Of a DNA stretch of 40,699 nt, positions 7,825 through 16,438 are shown one piece after another. The notes under the pieces are model-generated. The model worked only from the letters and a program-made list of their open reading frames with translations. It was not told the origin of the DNA and made no database searches. Every line of letters starts with the position of its first letter. Positions within the stretch are counted from its first letter, which is position 1. The stretch comes from an uncultured Gammaproteobacteria bacterium (GTDB taxonomy: Bacteria; Pseudomonadota; Gammaproteobacteria; Berkiellales; Berkiellaceae), in the NCBI GenBank assembly GCA_902826485.1, contig CADEEZ010000013.1, forward strand, positions 1 to 40,699. Direction: 5' to 3'. The translations under genes were made by a program, and so were the position numbers.

Positions 7825-8550
7825 ATGATAAAAATAGCTTCGATTTGGACGTATGCCAAAACTTTACTCAGTGTGACTCATTTTAATGCTCGTGCTTCTA
7901 AGTGGGTGCCCTATTTGGGTGTGGCCAGTATAATATGTATCGGTTTTGGTTTAATTTATGGGTTGTTTTATGCCCCCACCGATTATCAACAAAAAGATGC
8001 TTTCAGAATTATCTATGTTCATGTGCCTTGCGCCATATTATCTATGATGGTGTACAGTTTTATGGCGGTATTCAGTTTTCAGTATTTGGTTTGGCGTATT
8101 AAAGTATGCGATATGCTGGCAAAGCATTGTGCTACTTTAGGGGTAATCTTTACGGCTTTGGCTTTAGTCACGGGCAGTATTTGGGGCAAACCTATGTGGG
8201 GAACGTGGTGGTTTTGGGATGCACGGCTTACCTCTGAATTTATTTTATTATTTATATATTTAGGATATTTGGGGCTAAGATCCACTATCACTCAGCCTAG
8301 CATTTCAAGCAAAGTGGCAGCGATTTATGCTTTAGTGGGGTTAGTGGATATTCCCATTATTCATTTTTCAGTTAATTGGTGGCATACCCTACATCAAGGG
8401 AGCACCTTGTTGCAATTTAAAACACCTTCGATTCATCCGGATATGCTATATCCTTTGCTCAGTATGTTAATAGGTTTTGTTTTGTATTTTATGACCATGT
8501 TGATTATTAAAGTTTGTACGGAGATTCGGTTAAATCATGCCAGAATATAG
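7825..8550 (+). CDS. ccmC: Heme-handling membrane protein CcmC
   Basis: 241 aa with six membrane segments. The tryptophan-rich heme-handling (WWD) motif W-G-T-W-W-F-W-D-A-R-L-T is present near residues 129-140, with conserved histidines on either side (in Y-V-H-V-P and the later W-W-H-T-L-H). CcmC attaches heme to CcmE on the periplasmic side of the inner membrane. It abuts ccmB without a gap and overlaps ccmD by 14 bases. Confidence 0.95.
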   Translation: MIKIASIWTYAKTLLSVTHFNARASKWVPYLGVASIICIGFGLIYGLFYAPTDYQQKDAFRIIYVHVPCAILSMMVYSFMAVFSFQYLVWRIKVCDMLAKHCATLGVIFTALALVTGSIWGKPMWGTWWFWDARLTSEFILLFIYLGYLGLRSTITQPSISSKVAAIYALVGLVDIPIIHFSVNWWHTLHQGSTLLQFKTPSIHPDMLYPLLSMLIGFVLYFMTMLIIKVCTEIRLNHARI

Positions 8551-8647
8551 TTATTATGTTATTGCTGCATTTGGTATCGTATTTTTTACTTTGAGCGTAT
8601 ACGCTTGGCAAGCAGTTTCACAGTATATTAAAAAAACAAATCAGTAA
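8537..8647 (+). CDS. ccmD: Small cytochrome c maturation protein CcmD
   Basis: A 36-aa ORF lying exactly between ccmC and ccmE. It begins MPEYSYYVIAAFGIVFF, has one transmembrane helix (about residues 8-26), and ends with a short basic cytoplasmic tail (YIKKTNQ). Position, size and topology match CcmD, which in other gammaproteobacteria helps release holo-CcmE from the CcmABC complex. It overlaps ccmC by 14 bases, and ccmE starts 10 bases after its stop. Sequence conservation is always low in this family, so the call rests on context and shape. Confidence 0.85.
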   Translation: MPEYSYYVIAAFGIVFFTLSVYAWQAVSQYIKKTNQ

Positions 8648-8657
8648 GACATTATTT

Positions 8658-9122
8658 ATGAGCCCTACTCAAAAAAAACGCTTAATGACCTATTCGTTGG
8701 TGCTGACCCTTTTTAGCATCATTGTTGCTTTGGTCATGTATGCATTATCCCAAAATATGAATGCGTATTATACGCCTTTAGAAATCATAGAGGCCACCCA
8801 CCTTAATCCGAAGTTACATCAAAAAAATATTCGCTTAGGGGGGATGGTTAAGCCTAATACAGTCAAACGTTCTTCTGATCTGCAAGTAGAATTTTGGGTG
8901 ACCGATTATAAACAAGATTTATTTGTGCGCTATAAGGGTATTTTGCCCGATCTCTTTCGAGAAGGGCAAGGCATTGTTGCAGAAGGGCAGTTATCTTCCA
9001 CTGAAAAAAATGCCGAAAACCAACCGATCTTTATTGCCACCAGAATATTGGCTAAACATGATGAAAAATATATGCCCGAAACCATAAAAAAACGAATTGG
9101 GGCCAACGAACAATGGACGTGA
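8658..9122 (+). CDS. ccmE: Periplasmic heme chaperone CcmE
   Basis: 154 aa. An N-terminal anchor helix (about 9-29) is followed by an OB-fold domain. The covalent heme-binding site is seen as H134-D-E-K-Y138, matching the family's HxxxY motif; H134 should carry heme. CcmE receives heme from CcmC and passes it to CcmF/CcmH for ligation to apocytochromes. Its last ten bases overlap the start of ccmF. Confidence 0.95.
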   Translation: MSPTQKKRLMTYSLVLTLFSIIVALVMYALSQNMNAYYTPLEIIEATHLNPKLHQKNIRLGGMVKPNTVKRSSDLQVEFWVTDYKQDLFVRYKGILPDLFREGQGIVAEGQLSSTEKNAENQPIFIATRILAKHDEKYMPETIKKRIGANEQWT

Positions 9123-10987
9123 TTTTTATTGCCGAATGGGCCCATTTATTATTATGGGGTGCATTTGGGTTAACGGTCTTTACAATGGCTTTATATTGTC
9201 AGCCCAGTCTTAACCTTAAATCAGCCAGTCTATTTTCATTAAGTCAGCTTTTTTTGGTGAGCACAAGTTTTGCTTGCTTGATTTTATGTTTTATTTTTAA
9301 CGATTTTACCGTTCAATATGTGGCTGCAAACAGCCATAGCCAATTACCCTGGTATTATAAAGTCACCGCAGTGTGGGGTGCCCACGAAGGGTCATTGTTG
9401 TTGTGGGTATTAATTTTAGTTTTTTGGCAATATTTATTATCTCGAGATAAGTATTTGCCTAAACAAGTGTTGTTGGTCTCCAGTATCATCACCCTAAGTT
9501 TAGTTGCGCTGGTTCTTTTTTCTTCTAATCCTTTTTTAAGATGGTTGCCCGATTCACCCAGTGAAGGGCTTGATTTAAACCCTTTGTTGCAAGATCCTGC
9601 TTTTGTGATTCACCCCCCTATGCTGTATTTGGGGTATGTTGGGTTTGTGATGCCTTTTATTATTACCATTAGTACGTTATTAAAACCAAAAGCCTTTAAT
9701 TTAGACCAGTATGTTTATTTAATGCGTAAATGGAGTTTATTGGCTTTTGGCTTTTTAACCTTAGGCATTGCCCTGGGTTCTTGGTGGGCCTACTATGAAT
9801 TAGGTTGGGGTGGCTGGTGGTTTTGGGATCCGGTCGAAAACGCTTCTTTTATGCCTTGGTTATCTGGTTTGGCTTTGATACACAGCTTATATGCCATCAA
9901 AAATAGACCGCAGCTGATTGGCTGGGTAATGATCTTATCTATCGTTACCTTTGGCCTGAGTATTTTGGGTACCTTTTTAGTTCGTTCGGGCATTATTACC
10001 TCAGTGCATAGTTTTGCCTCTGATCCGGAAAGGGGCTTATTTATTTTAGGCATTTTGCTTTTAATTATTGGTATGGCATTTGTTTTACTTTGTCTTAATG
10101 CCAAGCATTTTGTTTTTGAGCAATCTAAATCATTACTTAAAATTAACACGCAAACCATGTGCATTGGGGCAAGTGTGGTATTATTTTGCTTAATGATAGT
10201 GGTTTTATTGGGCACAACCTATCCGATTTTAGCAGAAATGGTTTTTACAGAAAATGTGACGATAGGTTTACCTTATTTTAATAAAGTCACCTTGCCCTTT
10301 TTTACTCTTTTATTATTGATATCAGCCCTTGGGCCTTACCTGCCTTTTAAACAAAAACAATATGGGTTAATGGCCATGAGTTTTTGTATAAGTGCTTTAG
10401 TGGCAGGTTTATATTTGAATAACAATCTTTATGCCGCCTTGGGTTTATTTTTAGGATTATTGTTATTATTTACTACGTTATTTAATTTTATTTTTGATTA
10501 TAAAAAACAAATTAAAAAAATAGGTATGGTGTTGGCGCATATGGGGTTTGCTCTCTCTGCCATTGGGGCTGTGGTGAATACCCAAATGAGCATCGAAAAA
10601 GAAGTGGAACTGAGCTTAAATCAAACGGCACAAGTGGGCAAGTATGAAGTTAAGCTTATGAGCTTAGGTGATCGTTCTGGACCCAATTATACTGCCAAAA
10701 CGGCGATATTTAATATTGAAAACCACCCTCAAATTACAACTGAAAAAAGATATTATGCGAATCGACAAATGGCTTTATCTGAAACCGGTATTTTGCCGGG
10801 CTTTTTTCAAGACATATATGTCAGCTTAGGTGAGCCCATTAATGCACAAACATGGTCGGTTAAAATTATTATTCATCCATTAGTACGATGGATATGGTTA
10901 GGGACTATTTTTATTGCGCTAGGGGCATTTGTGAGTTTTATTAAATTGCTTAATAGTGTAAGGAAAGACAGCGTATGGTTAAGTTAG
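9113..10987 (+). CDS. ccmF: Cytochrome c heme lyase subunit CcmF
   Basis: 624 aa, with about 14 hydrophobic segments as in other CcmF proteins. The WWD-type heme domain is clear (G-G-W-W-F-W-D-P-V-E-N-A-S-F), as is the upstream H-P-P-M-L-Y-L-G-Y motif. CcmF works with CcmH and CcmI to reduce and ligate heme to the CXXCH motif of apocytochromes. The start overlaps ccmE and the stop lies 13 bases inside ccmG. The length is close to the family norm (about 640-650), so it appears intact. Confidence 0.96.
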   Translation: MDVIFIAEWAHLLLWGAFGLTVFTMALYCQPSLNLKSASLFSLSQLFLVSTSFACLILCFIFNDFTVQYVAANSHSQLPWYYKVTAVWGAHEGSLLLWVLILVFWQYLLSRDKYLPKQVLLVSSIITLSLVALVLFSSNPFLRWLPDSPSEGLDLNPLLQDPAFVIHPPMLYLGYVGFVMPFIITISTLLKPKAFNLDQYVYLMRKWSLLAFGFLTLGIALGSWWAYYELGWGGWWFWDPVENASFMPWLSGLALIHSLYAIKNRPQLIGWVMILSIVTFGLSILGTFLVRSGIITSVHSFASDPERGLFILGILLLIIGMAFVLLCLNAKHFVFEQSKSLLKINTQTMCIGASVVLFCLMIVVLLGTTYPILAEMVFTENVTIGLPYFNKVTLPFFTLLLLISALGPYLPFKQKQYGLMAMSFCISALVAGLYLNNNLYAALGLFLGLLLLFTTLFNFIFDYKKQIKKIGMVLAHMGFALSAIGAVVNTQMSIEKEVELSLNQTAQVGKYEVKLMSLGDRSGPNYTAKTAIFNIENHPQITTEKRYYANRQMALSETGILPGFFQDIYVSLGEPINAQTWSVKIIIHPLVRWIWLGTIFIALGAFVSFIKLLNSVRKDSVWLS

Positions 10988-11541
10988 GACAATTTTTTTC
11001 ACAAAAACGATATTGGATTCCACTAGGATTATTTTTAGTTTTTACTTTAATGCTCTGGAAAGGCTTATCTCTTGCGCCAAAAAATTTGCCCGATTTGATA
11101 TCTGACAGACAAGTACCCAAATTCACTTTGCCATTGATAAATGATCCCATGAAAATTATCACCGAACAAGAATTGAAAGGCGAAGTAGGGTTAATACATG
11201 TTTGGGCAACTTGGTGTAGCGTCTGTCTTCAAGAGCATTCTGAGTTACTCAATTTAAATAAACAATACCCCCAATACCCTATTTATGGCATTAGTTTTCA
11301 AGATGAAACGAATGTTGTTTTATCTGTGTTAAATGGTCAAGGTAATCCGTTTAAATTATCGATTTCAGATGAAGATGGTCACTTAGGGTTTGAACTGGGC
11401 TTAAGAGGCACACCAGCAACCTTTATCATCGATAAACAGGGAACTATTCGTTATCATCATATGGGTATGTTGACGCTTGAAGAGTTTGAAAAAAACTTAT
11501 TGCCTAAATTAAAAGCTTTAAACCATGAATTAAAAACATGA
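10975..11541 (+). CDS. ccmG: Thiol:disulfide interchange protein CcmG/DsbE
   Basis: 188 aa. An N-terminal membrane anchor (about 15-31) is followed by a periplasmic thioredoxin-like domain with active site W-C81-S-V-C84 and the cis-proline loop G-T-P-A-T-F. CcmG reduces apocytochrome c or CcmH thiols so that heme can be attached. The S-V dipeptide between the cysteines differs from the commoner P-T or V-P, which could shift redox potential slightly. It overlaps both neighbours (ccmF by 13 and ccmH by 4 bases). Confidence 0.94.
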   Translation: MVKLGQFFSQKRYWIPLGLFLVFTLMLWKGLSLAPKNLPDLISDRQVPKFTLPLINDPMKIITEQELKGEVGLIHVWATWCSVCLQEHSELLNLNKQYPQYPIYGISFQDETNVVLSVLNGQGNPFKLSISDEDGHLGFELGLRGTPATFIIDKQGTIRYHHMGMLTLEEFEKNLLPKLKALNHELKT

Positions 11542-11894
11542 AAAAGCTTGTTATATTTTTTTTAATATTATTTTTCACTGCTTCTGTTGTAGCAACAGAA
11601 GCAGTGAATGAACAAGATTATTACGCTTTTTTAAAGCAAGTGAAATGTGTCACTTGCCAAAATCAAAGTGTGGCAGATTCGTACGCCCCAATGGCTTTAG
11701 TGATGCGTAAAGAAATATGGCATCAATTTGAAAAAGGCAAAACTCAACAAGAGATTAAACAAGTATTAGTGCAACGTTATGGTGAATCGATTTTCTTCGC
11801 GCCTGAACTTAAATCAAAACACATTTTTATTTGGGTGATGCCTTTACTTGTTTTGATATTAGGTGGATTTGGGCTTAAGAGGTTATTAAAATAA
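11538..11894 (+). CDS. ccmH: Cytochrome c maturation thiol oxidoreductase CcmH (short form)
   Basis: 118 aa. The signal peptide (about 1-19) is followed by the conserved C37-V-T-C40-Q-N-Q motif and a single C-terminal transmembrane helix (about 94-113). This is the short CcmH lacking the TPR domain, which is encoded separately by the next gene. It takes part in thiol handling of apocytochromes with CcmG. A strong 16-bp stem-loop lies in the coding sequence for the signal-peptide cleavage region, listed separately. Confidence 0.95.
   Translation: MKKLVIFFLILFFTASVVATEAVNEQDYYAFLKQVKCVTCQNQSVADSYAPMALVMRKEIWHQFEKGKTQQEIKQVLVQRYGESIFFAPELKSKHIFIWVMPLLVLILGGFGLKRLLK
11574..11608 (+). other. Perfect 16-bp stem-loop inside the ccmH coding sequence
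   Basis: Left arm 11574-11589 and right arm 11593-11608 are exact reverse complements, separated by a three-base loop (TAG). In mRNA this would be a very stable hairpin 36 bases into ccmH, covering codons 13-24. It is not followed by a T-run on the coding strand, so it is not a standard terminator. Confidence 0.9.
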
Positions 11895-11895
11895 C

Positions 11896-12912
11896 ATGTT
11901 AATTTATTATCTTGGCTTAAGTTTTATTTTTTTATTATTTTTAATCATCGTCATATTTTTACTTAAATTAAATTATTCAAAATATCAATGGGGTTATTTT
12001 GCCGCAGCGATTTTTTTATCAGGGAGTGTTGTTTGTTTTGGATATTATCATATTGGAGGCATAAAACCCTTAAAATCTTTATATGCCTATAGAGAAATTC
12101 ATGATTTACTCACAACGTTGCAAAAAAGCGAGAAAACCACTTCAGAGTCAGTTGAGCATGCTTTAGTAAAATTATATGATTCGTTGCCACAAACTGAATA
12201 TGTGCATGCCAAAATGGGAGAAGTGTATTTAGCGCTTAATTTTTCAGAGCGTGCCCAAATGGCCTATCAACAAGCTGTCACTATCAATACTCAAAACCGC
12301 GATTATTTGTATGGCTTTTACTATGCTCAATCACTCAACTCTCATGGTGAATTGCCTGACAAATCGGTGCAAGCCTTGCTAAAACTCATCGAGATTTTTC
12401 CTAAAGATAATGGCTTTTTGAATTTATTGGCCGTGCACCATTTTCAAACCACCCAGTATGCAAAAGCGTTAGCCTATTGGCATAAAATTCAAACAGAGAA
12501 TCGTGAAGAAGCGCATTTAATTCAGACCATGATCTTGCGATCTCAAACCCTTTTAGGCCAAACAGCCGAGGATTCTCCTAACATAAACTTAACAATCAAA
12601 TGGCTGTATCCGGATATTCAAAAATTCCCTGTGATATTTATTGTGGCAAAATATCCTGGGGAGGCCATGCCTGTTTTGGTGAAAAAGCTTTTGGTATCGC
12701 AAGATATTCAATGGGGACAAGAACAAGCATTTATATTGTCAAATCTTGATGCAATGGATTCGAGTCGTAAAATGAGAAAAGGTCAAAAATTAATTATTTC
12801 AGTAAGAGGCTCGAAGTCAGGTAGGGCAGACAAATCCTCCGAAGACAAGATAGTTGAGTCTCAAGCTTTGTTACTTGATTCAGATAAATTAGAAGCTAAA
12901 ATTATTTTTTGA
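11896..12912 (+). CDS. ccmI: TPR-containing cytochrome c maturation protein CcmI
   Basis: 338 aa, starting two bases after ccmH. Two N-terminal transmembrane helices (about 4-24 and 35-55) are followed by a tetratricopeptide region (about 85-215: A-K-M-G-E-V-Y-L-A-L-N-F-S-E-R-A and following) and a C-terminal periplasmic beta-rich domain. This matches CcmI, or the C-terminal part of fused CcmH proteins, which holds apocytochrome c for the heme lyase. It is the last recognisable ccm gene. The N-terminal layout and operon position support the call more strongly than sequence identity. Confidence 0.88.
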   Translation: MLIYYLGLSFIFLLFLIIVIFLLKLNYSKYQWGYFAAAIFLSGSVVCFGYYHIGGIKPLKSLYAYREIHDLLTTLQKSEKTTSESVEHALVKLYDSLPQTEYVHAKMGEVYLALNFSERAQMAYQQAVTINTQNRDYLYGFYYAQSLNSHGELPDKSVQALLKLIEIFPKDNGFLNLLAVHHFQTTQYAKALAYWHKIQTENREEAHLIQTMILRSQTLLGQTAEDSPNINLTIKWLYPDIQKFPVIFIVAKYPGEAMPVLVKKLLVSQDIQWGQEQAFILSNLDAMDSSRKMRKGQKLIISVRGSKSGRADKSSEDKIVESQALLLDSDKLEAKIIF

Positions 12913-12965
12913 TTTTAGATAGCCTTTCAGTAGAATGAAAAGCCTAATAGATAAGGGAGAAAACT

Positions 12966-13076
12966 ATGGCGAAGAATAAATTTTCGGATGACAAAACGGA
13001 TGTAATTTCAATATTAGTTATCATGACAGCTATAGTAAGTGGATTGGTTTACTGGCTTAATAGTATGCCATCTTAG
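12966..13076 (+). CDS. Small single-pass membrane protein, unknown function
   Basis: A 36-aa ORF with a good ribosome site (AGGGAG, about seven bases before ATG). It has a polar N-terminus (MAKNKFSDDKTD), one hydrophobic helix (about 13-31) and a short tail. It lies 53 bases after ccmI and is the only coding candidate in the 281-bp gap before the Sel1 gene. I do not recognise a family. It could be an operon-associated accessory of cytochrome assembly or an independent small membrane protein. Confidence 0.55.
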   Translation: MAKNKFSDDKTDVISILVIMTAIVSGLVYWLNSMPS

Positions 13077-13182
13077 TTTTATTTGACGTTATTTTAAGGT
13101 TTTTGGTCATTTTTTTGGCAAAATATCTCACCTATCTTCCATAATTAAATCAGATCTGTATGGATCTATCTTTTTATAAATA

Positions 13183-13189
13183 TAGGTAG
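13183..13189 (+). promoter_or_regulatory. TAGGTAG element before the Sel1-repeat gene
   Basis: TAGGTAG lies four bases before the ATG at 13194. The same 7-mer precedes four other start codons in the window. It only partly matches a Shine-Dalgarno sequence (AGGT). Confidence 0.4.
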
Positions 13190-13193
13190 ATAT

Positions 13194-15206
13194 ATGACCA
13201 ATTTTATTAGAACCGCTTTCGCTAATCGCTACTCTAATCCACTGGAATTATTTCCAATTATATTAATGGGTGCAAGTAGTCTAACCGTCTTAGCGGCCTT
13301 GGGAATTTGGGCTTATCAGCATAATGCGCAGACTAAGCAAAGTTTGCAAACGAGTTTACCCTCAGTTGTTCAACATAAAAATAATCCGTGTTTAAAAATA
13401 ATTGCCAAAGAGGGAATGGAAAAATCCTATCGTTATTGTCAGGTTTTTGCTGAAACGGGGGATCTGGATGCGGAACTTATTGTTGGTGTTCAAACTTACC
13501 TGGGTTTAGGAACAAAGCCGAACCCTGAACTTGCTATGGCATGGTTTCACAAAGCCGCTGAACAAAATCATCCGCAAGCACAGTATTTACTTAGCTTGGG
13601 GTATGAATATGGTGTAGGCCTTACTAAAAACTCAGACAAAGCATTACATTGGGCAAGCGAAGCAGCTGAATACCCTTATGTTGTCTATACGCACCATTTA
13701 GGTCATTTACAAAGAAGTAGATACCCTCAAAAAGCACATGAAAATTTAATGAAAGCCGCTCAGCTTCATTATGCCCCTTCTCAATATGAACTGGGCTTAA
13801 TGTTTCTAAAAGGTGAAATTAAACAAGACGCCAATCAAGGATTTTATTGGATATACCAAGCAGCAGAACATAAGTATGTTCCTGCTTATCTTGAATTGGC
13901 TAAATTATATCAACAAGGTCAAGGTACGGTTGTCGATAGTGAACAAGCTTTTCAATATTACTTAAAAGCTGCGGGTGAAAATGTCCCCGAAGCACAATTC
14001 AGATTAGGGTTATATTTATTAAATGAACAAGCGAGTGAACACGATCCGCAACAGGCATTAAATTGGTTGATACGTTCTGCAAAAAATAATTATACGCCTG
14101 CCAAAGCTAAAATTGGTGAAATTTATTTTGAAGGTAATTATGTTGAAAAAGATATTCAACAAGCTTTGGCATGGTGGGTATCAGCAGCACAAGATAAAGA
14201 TTATGGTGCCAGCTTTCATTTGGGTCAAATTTTAGAAGCAGGGCAAGTGGTGCCCAAAGATCTTTCTTCTGCAGTCCATTGGTATTTACAAAGTGCCGAA
14301 GGCAATCACCCTAAAGCACAATTAAAATTAGCTGAATTTTATTATCAGGGTATTGAACTTGCTCAAGATCCCATTAAAGCTTTTATTTTATATTCGCAAG
14401 CTGCGAATCAAGGAGAATTAGAGGCAAGCTTGCCCCTTGCTTATTTGTACGATAAAGGGATTGGCACAAATCAAGATAAAGAAAAAGCCTTGTATTGGTA
14501 TCAACGTGCTGCACAACAAGAAAATCCCGATGCTTGGTGTGCACTGGGTTTGGCTTATTTAAACTCAGGTGACAGCACGCAACTTCCTTTGGCAAAAATG
14601 TGGTTAAGTAAAGCAGCCAATAAGGGTAATCTTTCAGCAGGAGATCACCTTGCCATGTTAACCTCTCAGGGATTAGGGGAAACGGAAACCGAAACCGAGA
14701 TATTACCGCCTCTTGCTGCAGACAGTACACCCAGAGCTTTTTTTAAACAATCGGATGACGTGAGTGATCCCACTGCTTTATTTCAATTAGGTCGTGCGAT
14801 GTTAAATGGCAATGCCATATTAAATATTGCGGCCAACCCTCAAGAGGGGCTTTCGTATATGGAAACGTCAGCCAAAGAAGGCTTAGAGATGGCAGCCTTA
14901 TATTTGGGTAGAATTTATATGACAGGAGAAGAGCCCAATGTTTCGCCTAATTATGGTAAAGCCTTAAATTTGCTCGACAAACCTGCTCGAAAAGGCCACA
15001 GCGAAGCACAATATTATTTAGGTCAAATGTTCTATCAAGGATTAGGCGTGACTAAAAATAAGGTAAAAGCCTACGCATGGTTAAATTTATCTGCGGCGCA
15101 GGGTAACGATCATGCGGGATTAATTCGTAACCAATTGGCCATTGAATTATCGCCTGTGGATTTAGAACAGGCGCAAAAATTGAGTTTGCAATATATGGGA
15201 GCATAA
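13194..15206 (+). CDS. Large membrane-anchored Sel1-repeat protein
   Basis: 670 aa. One N-terminal membrane helix (about 22-41) anchors a long array of roughly a dozen Sel1-like repeats from about residue 75 to 655, with the recurring pattern A..W...AA..G...AQ..LG..Y..G.G. Between about residues 485 and 525 a Glu/Thr-rich linker (E-T-E-T-E-T-E) breaks the array into two blocks. Sel1 proteins act as protein-protein scaffolds; in Legionella, members such as LpnE and EnhC affect host-cell entry and trafficking, but I cannot assign this protein to either. Orientation of the anchored array (periplasmic or surface) is inferred from the N-terminal anchor. It follows the ccm region after a gap and is probably separately expressed. 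Confidence 0.88.
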   Translation: MTNFIRTAFANRYSNPLELFPIILMGASSLTVLAALGIWAYQHNAQTKQSLQTSLPSVVQHKNNPCLKIIAKEGMEKSYRYCQVFAETGDLDAELIVGVQTYLGLGTKPNPELAMAWFHKAAEQNHPQAQYLLSLGYEYGVGLTKNSDKALHWASEAAEYPYVVYTHHLGHLQRSRYPQKAHENLMKAAQLHYAPSQYELGLMFLKGEIKQDANQGFYWIYQAAEHKYVPAYLELAKLYQQGQGTVVDSEQAFQYYLKAAGENVPEAQFRLGLYLLNEQASEHDPQQALNWLIRSAKNNYTPAKAKIGEIYFEGNYVEKDIQQALAWWVSAAQDKDYGASFHLGQILEAGQVVPKDLSSAVHWYLQSAEGNHPKAQLKLAEFYYQGIELAQDPIKAFILYSQAANQGELEASLPLAYLYDKGIGTNQDKEKALYWYQRAAQQENPDAWCALGLAYLNSGDSTQLPLAKMWLSKAANKGNLSAGDHLAMLTSQGLGETETETEILPPLAADSTPRAFFKQSDDVSDPTALFQLGRAMLNGNAILNIAANPQEGLSYMETSAKEGLEMAALYLGRIYMTGEEPNVSPNYGKALNLLDKPARKGHSEAQYYLGQMFYQGLGVTKNKVKAYAWLNLSAAQGNDHAGLIRNQLAIELSPVDLEQAQKLSLQYMGA

Positions 15207-15225
15207 ATTCGTCGATAGAAATTTT

Positions 15226-15245
15226 GGCCGGCCTCTGTGCCGGCC
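15226..15245. repeat. Dispersed palindrome GGCCGGC-N6-GCCGGCC, copy 1
   Basis: A 20-bp palindrome with a 7-bp GC-only stem and loop CTCTGT, placed between the convergent Sel1 and dapE genes. Two more copies lie near 22.1-22.2 kb. The left flank (GAAATTTT) resembles the flank of copy 3 read on the other strand, so the repeated unit is longer than the palindrome. Confidence 0.88.
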
Positions 15246-15270
15246 CAAGTAAAAATTATTTACGCTCTTT

Positions 15271-16437
15271 TTAATCTTCAAGCAATCTACTAAAAATCTC
15301 TGCATAAATTTTATTAAGCTGTTCCAACTCGTCAATATTTACCCGTTCATTTATTTTATGAATGGTTTCATTGGTTGGACCCAGCTCAACCACGTCTGCG
15401 CCGTATAAAGCAAAAAAACGACCGTCGCTGGTGCAACCACTTGTTGATAATTCAGCGGTAATATCGGTAACGTGTTTAATACTGGCTTGAACTGCTGAAA
15501 TAAGTTTACTGTCGGGTTTGGTGTAAAAAGGCAGGCCTGATAAGCGCCAGGTAATATTATATTGGTTAGGCGTTAATTTATGTCTGGAAAAAATATCGGC
15601 AAACACGGCTTGAATACTTTCTTCTGTTTGCATGGGCGCAAAACGTAAATTAAATTTGGCACTAAAATTGCCTGGGATCACATTATCAGCCCCTACGCCA
15701 AAATCAATATCGGTAAACTGCAGGCTCGTGGGGGGGAAATCTTGGTTGCCTTGATCAAACTCATGTTTTACCAAATCCCCTAAAGCAGCAGCAGCAAGAT
15801 GAAATGAATTCAAAGCACGTTGAGGGTAGGCGACATGTCCTTGAATGCCTTGTACAGACAGGATTCCAGACAGCGATCCTCTTCGGCCTATTTTAATCAT
15901 ATCGCCGAGTTTATTCACACTCGATGGCTCGCCTATTAAGGCATACTCTATTTTTAAACTCGGATTTTGTTCAAACAAATGGGCTAATGCTTTTTTTGTC
16001 CCATTTTTGGCTGTGCCTTCTTCATCGCTGGTGATTAAAAAAGCAATGGTGCCTTGATGAATGGGATTTTTTTTCACAAATTCAATAGCAGAAAGTACTT
16101 GTACCGCCAACGACGCTTTCATGTCGGCGGCCCCTCTGCCATATAAAAAATTGTTTTTAATCACCGGTTCAAAAGGCGGAGATTCCCAAGCCGATAGATC
16201 GCCAGGCGGAACCACATCCGTATGGCCTGCTAAGCAGAGTAAGGGAGCAGGGTTCGATGGGGTGCCAATATGCATTGCCCATAAATTATGGGTATCATCG
16301 AAATTTAATTCGGTGACCATAAAACCGGCTTCTCTTAATAAAGCAGCCAAGATAGCTTGGCAGCCATTATCATCGGGTGTAACCGATTTTTTACTGATTA
16401 ATTCAGAAGCCAATTCAATAATAGTAGGGGTTGTCAT
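15271..16437 (-). CDS. dapE: Succinyl-diaminopimelate desuccinylase DapE
   Basis: 388 aa, near the family norm (375-380). Metal and catalytic motifs of the M20 family are in place: A-G-H-T-D-V-V-P-P-G, G-R-G-A-A-D-M-K, and T-S-D-E-E-G-T. The T-S-G-C-T-S-D-G-R motif near the C-terminal third is characteristic of DapE. The enzyme removes succinate from N-succinyl-L,L-diaminopimelate in the cytoplasm, supplying meso-diaminopimelate for peptidoglycan and lysine. It starts two bases after the dapD stop, so the two form an operon for consecutive succinylase-branch steps. Confidence 0.96.
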   Translation of the reverse strand: MTTPTIIELASELISKKSVTPDDNGCQAILAALLREAGFMVTELNFDDTHNLWAMHIGTPSNPAPLLCLAGHTDVVPPGDLSAWESPPFEPVIKNNFLYGRGAADMKASLAVQVLSAIEFVKKNPIHQGTIAFLITSDEEGTAKNGTKKALAHLFEQNPSLKIEYALIGEPSSVNKLGDMIKIGRRGSLSGILSVQGIQGHVAYPQRALNSFHLAAAALGDLVKHEFDQGNQDFPPTSLQFTDIDFGVGADNVIPGNFSAKFNLRFAPMQTEESIQAVFADIFSRHKLTPNQYNITWRLSGLPFYTKPDSKLISAVQASIKHVTDITAELSTSGCTSDGRFFALYGADVVELGPTNETIHKINERVNIDELEQLNKIYAEIFSRLLED

Positions 16438-16438
16438 C

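Noticed and set aside
9793..10215. 140-codon antisense frame in ccmF
   Set aside because: It is the complement of a conserved CcmF region and has no ribosome site or recognisable protein features.
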